From: Actinomycetes bacterium
Lineage (GTDB): Bacteria; Actinomycetota; Actinomycetes; Actinomycetales; Demequinaceae
Length of the DNA stretch: 6,218 bases
NCBI GenBank assembly: GCA_023428185.1
Contig: JAEYYZ010000156.1
Span: forward strand, 1 to 6,218
Direction: 5' to 3'
The notes below the pieces were generated by a model that did not search any database, had not been told where the DNA came from, and was given only the letters and a program-made list of their open reading frames with translations. Position 1 is the first letter of the stretch; each line of letters opens with the position of its first letter. Of this stretch, positions 1 through 6,190 are shown piece by piece. Both the position numbers and the translations under genes were made by a program.

Positions 1-442
1 GGAGTTGTGCCTTCATCTCCTCGTTGCTGAGTGACGCTCGCCAACCGGGGATGGATTCGAGTTTGTCCAGTGTTCCGCCCGTGTGGCCCAAACCGCGCCC
101 CGAGAGTTGCGGCACTGCCACACCGCACGCGGCCACCAAGGGCGCCAACGGCAATGTGATCTTGTCTCCCACTCCCCCTGTGGAGTGCTTGTCTGCGGTG
201 GTGCGATCAAGGTCGGAGAAGTCGAGTCGCTCGCCCGTGCGAATCATCGCTTGAGTCCAGCGCGCAATCTCAGCGCGAGTCATGCCCCGTTGCAGGATCG
301 CCATAGCTAGCGAACTCATTTGCTCGTCTGCCACCACCCCACGCGTATACGCATCCACTACCCAGTCGATATGGGCATTGGAAAGCACTCCCCCGTCCCT
401 CTTGGCGATGATCACTTCCACCGCGGCAAACGGCTCACTCAC
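1..442 (-). CDS. deoA: Thymidine (pyrimidine-nucleoside) phosphorylase, N-terminal part
   Basis: The enzyme splits thymidine or deoxyuridine with phosphate to give the base and 2-deoxyribose-1-phosphate, in the cytoplasm. Only 147 codons lie in the window; the gene continues past the left edge, so this is a window cut and not a broken gene. Visible motifs are the phosphate-binding KHSTGGVGDK (residues 85-94) and the family signature SGRGLGHTGGTLDKLE (residues 114-129). The N-terminal helical region, with AKRDGG at 13-18, also fits. The catalytic Arg and Lys of the C-terminal half lie outside the window. The start is GTG at 442, with GGAGG at 449-453 and a 6-base spacer. It overlaps the cytidine deaminase stop by 8 bases. 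It acts downstream of the deaminase, whose deoxyuridine product is a substrate. A uridine-accepting pyrimidine-nucleoside phosphorylase (Pdp type) cannot be excluded from this half. Confidence 0.95.
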   Translation of the reverse strand, partial: MSEPFAAVEVIIAKRDGGVLSNAHIDWVVDAYTRGVVADEQMSSLAMAILQRGMTRAEIARWTQAMIRTGERLDFSDLDRTTADKHSTGGVGDKITLPLAPLVAACGVAVPQLSGRGLGHTGGTLDKLESIPGWRASLSNEEMKAQL

Positions 443-839
443 GGGCGGCCTCCAAGTGGTCGGGACCGAACGCGTCGGGAAGCAAATACGAGACAGTGAC
501 GGGACCGCCCGCGTGGTCAATCAGCATGCCCCCGCCGCCGTGTTCAAAAAGCAGTTGCCGGCATCGGCCACATGGCGTCAGCACTTCACCCTTTCCGTCC
601 ACACACGCGAGAGCAACCAAACGCTGCCCAAGGCCATCCGTGTGCAGTTTTGATACGACCGCACATTCGGCACACAGCGTGAGGCCGTAACTGGCGTTCT
701 CCACATTGGCGCCGGTCACCACGTGGCCGGAATCGGTGAGCGCGGCCGCGCCCACGGGGTAATGCGAGTAGGGCACGTACGCGTGTGTCGATGCTTGACG
801 TGCGGCGTCGCGCAACTTGTCCCAATCGATAGTGGTCAT
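435..839 (-). CDS. cdd: Cytidine deaminase, zinc-dependent homotetrameric type
   Basis: Hydrolytically deaminates cytidine and deoxycytidine to uridine and deoxyuridine in the cytoplasm. The 134-residue length matches the small tetrameric class (about 130-140 residues), not the larger dimeric E. coli type. All key residues are present: the nucleoside-binding NVEN at 45-48, the CAE motif with zinc ligand C56 and catalytic E58, and the PCGRC motif with zinc ligands C90 and C93. The N-terminal YSHYPVGAA at 24-32 is also typical. The ATG start overlaps the stop of the upstream permease in an ATGA arrangement. There is no good Shine-Dalgarno at normal spacing (only GAAGG about 15 bases upstream), so expression probably depends on coupling to the permease. 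The last codons carry the ribosome-binding site of the following phosphorylase gene. Recognition is secure; preference between ribo- and deoxyribonucleosides cannot be read from sequence. Confidence 0.97.
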   Translation of the reverse strand: MTTIDWDKLRDAARQASTHAYVPYSHYPVGAAALTDSGHVVTGANVENASYGLTLCAECAVVSKLHTDGLGQRLVALACVDGKGEVLTPCGRCRQLLFEHGGGGMLIDHAGGPVTVSYLLPDAFGPDHLEAARE

Positions 840-2131
840 TTCTTGTACGGCTTGCCTTCAGCTGCAGGTGGACGCACGTGCCCCACCAGTCCGGCAACCG
901 CAAACAGGGTGGCAAGGTACGGCAGCATCGCGAGGAACTGGGACGGCACAGACGAGCCGATGATGCCTAGTTGATCCTTGAGCGACTCCGCGAATCCAAA
1001 GAACAACGCGGCCGCGAGCGCTCCCTTGGGACTCCACCTGCCAAGGATCATGGCTGCGAGGGCGATGAAGCCCTTGCCAGACGTCATCTCCTTGCCAAAG
1101 GCAAGGCCGGCCGCGACTGTGAAGAATGCGCCACCAAGACCAGCCACCGCACCGCCCAGGATGGTATTGCGCACGCGAGTGCGATTCACCTTGATGCCCA
1201 CCGTGTCCGCGGCCTTGGGATGTTCGCCTACAGCGCGCATCCGCAAACCCCACCGCGACTTGAACAACATGATGTTGAGCGCAATCACCACGATGTACAT
1301 CAGGTACACCAGCAGGTTGTGGTTGAACAGCACGGGGCCAATGATGGGGATTTGCGACAACAACGGGATGGGGAGCCTCGGCAATCCCATGGACTGGTTC
1401 AGTGCCGTGTTGTCGCGCAGCAGGGTGCCATAGAGGAAGTTGGTGATACCAATGACCAGCACGTTGAGCACCACGCCCACCACAATCTGATCCACCCAGT
1501 ACTTCACCGCAAACAGAGCTAGTAGCGCACCTACGAGCGCACCTGCGATAGGCGCAAAGATGAGTCCCACATACGGGCTTCCGGTAGCCGATGCCAGGAC
1601 AGCCGCCAAGAACGCGCCAAACAGCAACTGGCCTTCGATGGCGATGTTGATCACGCCGGATCGTTCACAAATGACACCTGATAGCGCACCAAATACGAGC
1701 GGCACACTCAACACCACCGCGCCGGTGAGCAAACCTGTCACTTGAATGAGCGTGCTCTTGCCAGCACCGGCCCATGCCAAGAGGGACAGCATGATCGCGA
1801 CCGAGTACACCACGGGAAGCCACCATTGGCCTCTCCGGGCGACCTTGACGTTCCAGGCGCTCACCGCCGCCAATGCCAGCGCCACAAGGGCAGCACCGAT
1901 CGCCAGTCCACGTGAGGGGAGTTGGAAGGTGTCAAAACGCACAAAGTCACTCGCGCGAGAGATCGCAAACCCGGTTGTCTGGCCTCCCGCCGTCCCCAAG
2001 CCAAACAGCAGGAGCGCAACGAGCGCGACCACTCCCAAACCAATCGGCGTACGCCAGTGCTTGGCGAGCTCGATGGCGCTGTCGCCATCATCCGAGGGCA
2101 CTGCTGTGGTCTCAGTCACCGTGGTAGTCAC
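836..2131 (-). CDS. Nucleoside ABC transporter permease, YufQ/NupQ-like (COG1079 type)
   Basis: One of two membrane subunits forming the translocation pore of a BMP-type nucleoside importer. The core begins near residue 137 and contains GVICERSGVINIAIEGQLL (152-170), typical of this permease family. A cytoplasmic-loop motif lies around GLRMRAVGEHPKAADTVGI (295-313), probably the contact to the ATPase. Several hydrophobic segments follow, to about residue 415, and the C-terminal tail is short and basic (PYKK). The protein has 431 residues, whereas YufQ-type proteins are usually somewhat over 300. The extra length is an N-terminal region with about three further hydrophobic stretches (roughly 28-49, 76-96 and 104-122). 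The start is GTG at 2131, overlapping the previous stop as GTGA, with a near-perfect AAGGAGGT at 2138-2145 and a 6-base spacer. The family assignment is firm; the exact helix count is my estimate from hydrophobicity by eye. Confidence 0.93.
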   Translation of the reverse strand: MTTTVTETTAVPSDDGDSAIELAKHWRTPIGLGVVALVALLLFGLGTAGGQTTGFAISRASDFVRFDTFQLPSRGLAIGAALVALALAAVSAWNVKVARRGQWWLPVVYSVAIMLSLLAWAGAGKSTLIQVTGLLTGAVVLSVPLVFGALSGVICERSGVINIAIEGQLLFGAFLAAVLASATGSPYVGLIFAPIAGALVGALLALFAVKYWVDQIVVGVVLNVLVIGITNFLYGTLLRDNTALNQSMGLPRLPIPLLSQIPIIGPVLFNHNLLVYLMYIVVIALNIMLFKSRWGLRMRAVGEHPKAADTVGIKVNRTRVRNTILGGAVAGLGGAFFTVAAGLAFGKEMTSGKGFIALAAMILGRWSPKGALAAALFFGFAESLKDQLGIIGSSVPSQFLAMLPYLATLFAVAGLVGHVRPPAAEGKPYKK

Positions 2132-2145
2132 GCTGCCACCTCCTT
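2127..2145 (-). promoter_or_regulatory. Coupled ribosome-binding site and GTGA junction between the two permease genes
   Basis: AAGGAGGT at 2145-2138, six bases, then GTG at 2131 inside the GTGA stop/start overlap. The ribosome-binding site is written within the last codons of the upstream permease (KEVAA-stop). This decides the GTG start. Confidence 0.8.
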
Positions 2146-3366
2146 CACGTTCTTTGGGGTGGGTAAGCGGAACATGAACCTAACCAGAGGCGGCGCCGCG
2201 ATGAATAAGACGATGAGCGCTTGCAACACCAACACGATGTCAATGGGCAATCCCGCTTGCACTTGTAGCGCCGGGCCGGATGCCTTGAGGCCGCCAAACA
2301 GGATTGCTGCAAAGACGATGCCCACGGGACGGGAACGTCCAAGAAGTGCCACGGTGATCGCGTCAAAGCCAATAGAGCCCGCAATACCCACGGCGAGTGC
2401 GTGTTGGGTGCCCAGCACTTGGGAGGCACCGGCAAGTCCCGCTAATGCGCCCGCGGTGACCATCACCAACACGTACATCCGGGTGACGTTCATGCCTGCC
2501 GTACGAGCGGCGTGGGGGTTAGCGCCCACGGCACGGAATTGGAACCCCAACGTGGATCGCTCCATGAGCCACCACACACCCACAGCGGCGACGAGGGCCA
2601 GCGGGAACCCCCAGTGCAACTGGAACTGATTGCCGAGCATGAGCGGAAGCCACGAGTTCTCATCGAGCACCGGCGACTGCGGGTTGTCACTGCCGGGGCG
2701 CTGGAACGCGTCTTGTGCAAGCAGGAACGCCACCAAGTTGAGCGCGATGTAATTGAGCATGATGGTGGTGATGACCTCGTGCGCGCCGGTCTTGGCCTTG
2801 AGGATTCCGGGGATGAAGCCCCAAATTGCGCCGCCGAGCATGGAGCCCAAAAGTGCGACGAGCAAGTGGATACCCACTGGCAAGTGCCACATGAAGCCCA
2901 CCATGGCGCCCAAGGTGGCGCCAATAATGATCTGGCCCTGAGCACCGATGTTGAAAAGTCCTGCACGGAAGCCCACGCCTAGTCCTAGTCCCGCGAAAAT
3001 CAAGGGAGTCGCCGAGGTCAAGGTGTTGGTGAAGGGCTTGATCTTGCCTGCGAAGGACCCGGCATCGCCATTGAAGAACGCCCCGTTCCACATAGCCAAG
3101 TACGCCGAGGAGATTTCGCTCCACGCCGCCGCAAACGTGTCACCTGGTCGGCTGAAGAAGTAGGACGATGTCTCGCGCACTTCTTCGCTCGAGAACACGA
3201 TCAGCAGTGCACCCACTACCAACGACGCCACGATCGCGAGGAAGACCACAAGGGCCGAACTCTCCACAATCTCGCGCATCACTGAGCGTGACTCAGGAAC
3301 GTTCTCCTTGGGAACCTCAATGGGCGCTTCGCCCGATTCGGCGACGGCCGCCTTAGGGTCGGTCAC
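2128..3366 (-). CDS. Nucleoside ABC transporter permease, YufP/NupP-like (COG4603 type)
   Basis: The partner membrane subunit of the nucleoside importer, 412 residues. After a hydrophilic N-terminus of about 36 residues there is a first membrane segment (about 38-60). A polar stretch follows (about 62-110), probably extracytoplasmic. The conserved multi-helix domain then contains GLFNIGAQGQIIIGA (136-150) and KAKTGAHEVITTIMLNYIA (190-208), both characteristic of the YufP group. A second motif around GFQFRAVGANPHAARTAGM (274-292) is equivalent to the RAVGE motif in the other permease and is the likely ATPase-coupling loop. The start is GTG at 3366, in GTGA overlap with the ATPase stop, with GAGAGGT at 3373-3379 and a 6-base spacer. 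Its own final codons (KEVAA) encode the ribosome-binding site of the next gene. Paralogy to the downstream permease is limited to the short loop motif and general topology. Confidence 0.93.
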   Translation of the reverse strand: MTDPKAAVAESGEAPIEVPKENVPESRSVMREIVESSALVVFLAIVASLVVGALLIVFSSEEVRETSSYFFSRPGDTFAAAWSEISSAYLAMWNGAFFNGDAGSFAGKIKPFTNTLTSATPLIFAGLGLGVGFRAGLFNIGAQGQIIIGATLGAMVGFMWHLPVGIHLLVALLGSMLGGAIWGFIPGILKAKTGAHEVITTIMLNYIALNLVAFLLAQDAFQRPGSDNPQSPVLDENSWLPLMLGNQFQLHWGFPLALVAAVGVWWLMERSTLGFQFRAVGANPHAARTAGMNVTRMYVLVMVTAGALAGLAGASQVLGTQHALAVGIAGSIGFDAITVALLGRSRPVGIVFAAILFGGLKASGPALQVQAGLPIDIVLVLQALIVLFIAAPPLVRFMFRLPTPKNVKEVAA

Positions 3367-3379
3367 GCTGCCACCTCTC
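3362..3379 (-). promoter_or_regulatory. Coupled ribosome-binding site and GTGA junction between ATPase and first permease
   Basis: GAGAGGT at 3379-3373, six bases, then GTG at 3366 in a GTGA overlap. It is written in the REVAA-stop codons of the ATPase. Sixteen bases are identical to the junction at 2127-2142. Confidence 0.8.
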
Positions 3380-4877
3380 GTCCTGCTCCGGCCATCATGA
3401 GTCCTAGTTCGTCGCGGTCGGTATCCGGCGGCACTATGCCCACGATCTTTCCGTGGTACATGACTGCCACCCTGTCCGCGAGAGACACCACCTCATCCAG
3501 TTCCGAGCTCACAATGAGCACGGCTGCACCTGCGTCGCGTTCCGCCACGATGCGCTTGTGGACAAATTCAATCGATCCCACGTCAAGCCCGCGCGTGGGT
3601 TGGGAAGCGATGAGGAGCTTGAGGGGACGCGAAAGCTCTCGCGCCAGCACCACCTTTTGCTGATTGCCTCCGGACAGTGAGCCTGCGGTGGCGTCGATGG
3701 ACTCCGTACGCACATCAAACTGCTCCACATGCTTGCGTGCCTCGTCGGCGATCACTGCGGGTTGGAGAGCCAGTCCCTTGGCGTATGGCGCCTGGTCGTA
3801 CACGTCAAGGATCAGGTTGTTTGCGATCGTGAAAGTGGAAACCAGTCCGTCTTCGGTGCGGTCCTCGGGGACGAATCCCACTCCAGACATGAGCACGTCC
3901 TTAATGGACTTGCCCGTGATCTTCTCGCCGTCCAGGGTCGCCGTTCCTGTGGCCGGAGCAACAAGACCGAGCAGAGCCTCCATCAGTTCGGTCTGGCCGT
4001 TGCCCTGAACCCCTGCGATGGCGACGATCTCGCCGGCCTTGACGTCAAACGTGACGCCTCGCAAGTGAGCCACGCCATCGTCGTCAACGACTGAAAGGTC
4101 ACGCACGTCGAGCACCACCGCGCCGGGCTTGGCGGGTGCCTTGTCGACAGTCATCGATACTTCGCGGCCCACCATCATGGATGCGAGTTCCTCCTGAGAA
4201 GCCGACGGCTTGGCGGTCCCCACCACTTTGCCGCGCCTAATCACGGTGATGGTGTCCGCGACCGCTTGAACCTCTCGCAGTTTGTGGGTGATGAGCACGA
4301 CGGCCGTTCCCGAATCGCGCAATTGCCTCACGATTTCAAGCAGTTCATCGGTCTCTTGCGGGGTCAACACCGCTGTGGGCTCATCGAGGATGAGCACCTC
4401 GGCACTTTGAGACAGCGCCTTGACGATCTCCACGCGCTGCTGCACGCCCACGGGAAGGTTCTCCACCACGGCGTCGGGATTCACGTCGAAGCCAAAGCGA
4501 TCCGAGATCTCACGTACGCGCTGACGTGCCGCTTCCACGTTCAACAGTTTGGCGGGGCCACGGACTTGCTCGTGGCCGAGCATCACGTTCTCTGCCACCG
4601 TGAAGGGCGGTACCAGCATGAAGTGCTGGTGAACCATGCCGATGCCAGCGGCCATCGCGTCGCCAGGTCCAGCGAAGTCCACCACTTTGTCGTCCAAGAG
4701 CACTTGGCCCTCATCCGCGTCGTAGAGCCCAAAGAGCACGTTCATGAGAGTGGATTTGCCGGCGCCGTTTTCGCCGAGCAAGGCGTGGACGGTGCCAGGC
4801 TCCACTACGAGGTCGATGCGATCGTTGGCGGTGAAGTCGCCGAATCGCTTGGTAATGCCCCTCAGTTCTAGCTTCAC
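3363..4877 (-). CDS. Nucleoside ABC transporter ATP-binding protein with two ATPase domains (YufO/NupO-like)
   Basis: Cytoplasmic ATPase that powers the importer, 504 residues with two tandem nucleotide-binding domains in one chain, as in the RbsA/YufO group. Domain 1 is intact: Walker A GENGAGKST (35-43), Q-loop Q84 in HQHFML, signature LPVGVQQ (141-147), Walker B VLILDEPTA (161-169) and switch H198. Domain 2 is degenerate. Its Walker A position reads GVQGNGQTE (289-297) with Gln replacing the catalytic Lys. The signature LSGGNQQK (401-408) is good. Walker B reads LLIASQPTRGLD (421-432), lacking the Asp-Glu pair, and the switch His is replaced in IVSSELDE. One active and one structural site is normal for this family. 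The start is GTG at 4877 with AAGGGAG at 4883-4889 and a 5-base spacer. The end overlaps the first permease by 4 bases. Confidence 0.96.
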   Translation of the reverse strand: MKLELRGITKRFGDFTANDRIDLVVEPGTVHALLGENGAGKSTLMNVLFGLYDADEGQVLLDDKVVDFAGPGDAMAAGIGMVHQHFMLVPPFTVAENVMLGHEQVRGPAKLLNVEAARQRVREISDRFGFDVNPDAVVENLPVGVQQRVEIVKALSQSAEVLILDEPTAVLTPQETDELLEIVRQLRDSGTAVVLITHKLREVQAVADTITVIRRGKVVGTAKPSASQEELASMMVGREVSMTVDKAPAKPGAVVLDVRDLSVVDDDGVAHLRGVTFDVKAGEIVAIAGVQGNGQTELMEALLGLVAPATGTATLDGEKITGKSIKDVLMSGVGFVPEDRTEDGLVSTFTIANNLILDVYDQAPYAKGLALQPAVIADEARKHVEQFDVRTESIDATAGSLSGGNQQKVVLARELSRPLKLLIASQPTRGLDVGSIEFVHKRIVAERDAGAAVLIVSSELDEVVSLADRVAVMYHGKIVGIVPPDTDRDELGLMMAGAGREVAA

Positions 4878-4921
4878 GCGTGCTCCCTTGCAGTGCGCTG
4901 ACGTCCTGATGAACTCAAGTC

Positions 4922-4967
4922 AAGCACGAGGGGCGCACCGCGTCTACGCGATGCGCCCCTCATGCTT
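4922..4967 (-). terminator. Long intercistronic hairpin after the binding-protein gene (partial terminator or mRNA stabiliser)
   Basis: In the minus-strand transcript, bases 4967-4947 pair with 4942-4922 to give a 21-bp stem with the four-base loop UAGA. This includes two G·U pairs (4962/4927 and 4951/4938) and a GC-rich ten-base block around GAGGGGCGCA. It starts 31 bases after the lipoprotein stop. The sequence that follows (GACTTGAGTTC) is not a clean U-tract. Read-through with partial termination, or protection of the upstream message from 3' decay, is therefore more likely than full termination. The downstream ATPase gene has no obvious promoter of its own. Confidence 0.75.
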
Positions 4968-4970
4968 CAT

Positions 4971-4989
4971 GGGGTCTTTACCAGGCCCC
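4971..4989 (-). other. Small GC hairpin between the stop codon and the large hairpin
   Basis: GGGGCC (4989-4984) faces GACCCC (4976-4971) across a seven-base loop: four G-C pairs, one C·A mismatch, then C-G. It lies within a wider 7-bp inverted repeat (4964-4970 with 5000-5006). It is weak alone but could form the core of an alternative fold. Function is inferred only from position. Confidence 0.4.
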
Positions 4990-4997
4990 TGTGAGAC

Positions 4998-6050
4998 TTA
5001 TGAAGCCTCGATGGTTCCTGCGATGATCTCGGCCTTGATGGCCTCAAGAGCATCCGTGACCTCTGCGGGTGCCGCGCCAGCGATGGGGCCGAGGCCCACG
5101 CCTTCGTTGGCCAAGGTGCCCACGTAGAACTCGTTGCTGAAGCCGTCACCGGTTGCCGCAGCGGCAATGGTGTCGTAGACCGCGGGGCCCATGTTCTTCA
5201 TGATCGAGGTGAGGATGATGTCCGAGTACTCGGTGGTCTGGGTCCAGTCGGAGTCCACACCAATGATCCAGACGTTGCCCGCTTCCTGGGCCGCAGCAGC
5301 GGCGCCAAGACCCACGGGGCCAGCCACGGGCAGAATGATGTCCGCACCCTGGTCAATGAAGCCCTGGGCAAGGTTCTGACCCTTGGTCAGGTCCTCGAAG
5401 TCCTCAGTGAAGGAACCGGTGGTGCCGTCCCAACCGAGCACCTCAACGGACGTGCCGTTGGTTTCGTTGTAGTAGTTCACACCAGCGAGGAAGCCATCCA
5501 TGAAGATCACCACACTGGGGATCTGGATGCCGCCGAACGTGGCGACCTTTCCGGTCTGAGTGGTGCCTGCTGCAACGTAGCCGGCGAGGAACGCGGCCTC
5601 ATCGGTGTCGAAGACCAGCGGCTTGACGTTGTCAATGGGCGGGTCGTACGCAAAGTCGATGATGGCGAAGTTCGAGTCAGGGTTTGCTTCAGCGGCACCC
5701 TGGGTGGCGTCACCGAGCAAGAAGCCCACGGTGAAGGTGAGGTCGCAACCTGCAGCGACCATCGCGTCGAGGTTACCGGCGTAGTCAGTGTCCGACTGCG
5801 ATTCTGCGGACGCGATCTCGATACCGAGGTCCTCCGATGCCTGCTGCAAGCCTTCGTAACCGGCCTGGTTGAACGACTTGTCGTCAAAACCGCCAGCGTC
5901 AGAGACCATGCACGCCTTGAAATCTACCGACTCCACGGGTGCGGAACTTGTGGCACCGTCCGTGGGGGACTCGGAAGGCGCAGACGAGCACGCAGCCAAG
6001 GCCAAAGCCGAGACAGCGGCAAGTGCGCCGATGCGAATCGTGTTCTTCAT
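4998..6050 (-). CDS. BMP/PnrA-family nucleoside-binding lipoprotein (ABC transporter solute-binding protein)
   Basis: Extracytoplasmic lipid-anchored receptor of the importer, 350 residues, a typical length. The N-terminus is a lipoprotein signal peptide: MKNTIR, a hydrophobic stretch, then the lipobox LAAC with the acylated cysteine at residue 21. A Ser/Pro/Thr/Gly-rich linker runs to about residue 40. The BMP domain shows SDAGGFDDKSFNQ (50-62), DEAAFLAGYVAAG (150-162), GWDGTTGSF (206-214) and GVDSDW (264-269), as in PnrA-type purine or pyrimidine nucleoside receptors. I chose ATG at 6050. A GTG at 6065 would add five residues (MRKTL), but it has no upstream ribosome-binding site and itself forms part of the GTGAGG serving the ATG, with 9 bases from GAGG to ATG. 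It is first in the operon and is separated from the ATPase gene by 120 bases containing a hairpin. That arrangement should give more receptor than transporter. Confidence 0.95.
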   Translation of the reverse strand: MKNTIRIGALAAVSALALAACSSAPSESPTDGATSSAPVESVDFKACMVSDAGGFDDKSFNQAGYEGLQQASEDLGIEIASAESQSDTDYAGNLDAMVAAGCDLTFTVGFLLGDATQGAAEANPDSNFAIIDFAYDPPIDNVKPLVFDTDEAAFLAGYVAAGTTQTGKVATFGGIQIPSVVIFMDGFLAGVNYYNETNGTSVEVLGWDGTTGSFTEDFEDLTKGQNLAQGFIDQGADIILPVAGPVGLGAAAAAQEAGNVWIIGVDSDWTQTTEYSDIILTSIMKNMGPAVYDTIAAAATGDGFSNEFYVGTLANEGVGLGPIAGAAPAEVTDALEAIKAEIIAGTIEAS

Positions 6051-6123
6051 GAGTGTTTTCCTCACTAGTTGTCTGAGCCTGAGAAGCGCCAGGCCTGAGC
6101 GCTCATTCCACTGTACGCGGGCT

Positions 6124-6152
6124 ACGTTTCCGGTACCTGGTTAAACGTTTCC
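6124..6152 (-). promoter_or_regulatory. Probable operator: AAACGTTT core plus 21-bp-spaced direct repeat
   Basis: The leader contains the perfect palindrome AAACGTTT at 6143-6150. The octamer acgtttcc (plus strand) occurs at both 6145-6152 and 6124-6131, so the copies start 21 bp apart, about two helical turns. A central CG flanked by AAA/TTT is the usual core of LacI-family operators such as those of PurR and CcpA. The site lies about 75-100 bases upstream of the lipoprotein start, where an operon repressor would be expected. No regulator gene is in the window, and I found no convincing -35/-10 pair. A TACAGT at 6115-6110 is a possible -10 without a recognisable -35. Confidence 0.45.
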
Positions 6153-6176
6153 AAACGGCTACGAATTGGTCACAGT

Positions 6177-6190
6177 TTGCGAGGTCGCAA
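6177..6190. repeat. Perfect inverted repeat TTGCGA-GG-TCGCAA
   Basis: A 14-base perfect dyad with 6-base arms and a 2-base spacer, about 130 bases upstream of the lipoprotein start. Its position upstream of the AAACGTTT site suggests a second protein-binding site. It is short, so chance or association with a gene beyond the right edge remains possible. Confidence 0.35.

Noticed and set aside
971..1522. Long plus-strand open frame (183 codons) opposite the second permease
   Set aside because: The translation is rich in His, Gln and Arg with no recognisable domain. It lies wholly antisense to a firmly identified permease and is expected from GC-rich codon bias.
1746..1781. Apparent P-loop (AWAGAGKS, residues 119-126) inside the second permease
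   Set aside because: It fits the loose Walker A pattern but sits at the edge of a hydrophobic segment of a membrane protein with no Walker B or signature. I take it as coincidence.
1922..2629. Plus-strand open frame of 235 codons spanning the permease/permease junction
   Set aside because: It has low-complexity composition and no family resemblance, and it is antisense to two clear genes. It is a shadow frame.
4266..4871. Plus-strand open frame of 201 codons opposite the ATPase
   Set aside because: It is antisense to the intact first ATPase domain, with no motif and no supporting ribosome-binding context.
4946..4970. Short minus-strand frame starting at ATG 4970 within the large hairpin
   Set aside because: It is only eight codons, has no ribosome-binding site and lies inside a strong stem.
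6051..6065. GTG at 6065 as the lipoprotein start
   Set aside because: It has no upstream ribosome-binding site. The GTG is part of the SD-like GTGAGG for the ATG at 6050, which gives a cleaner signal peptide.
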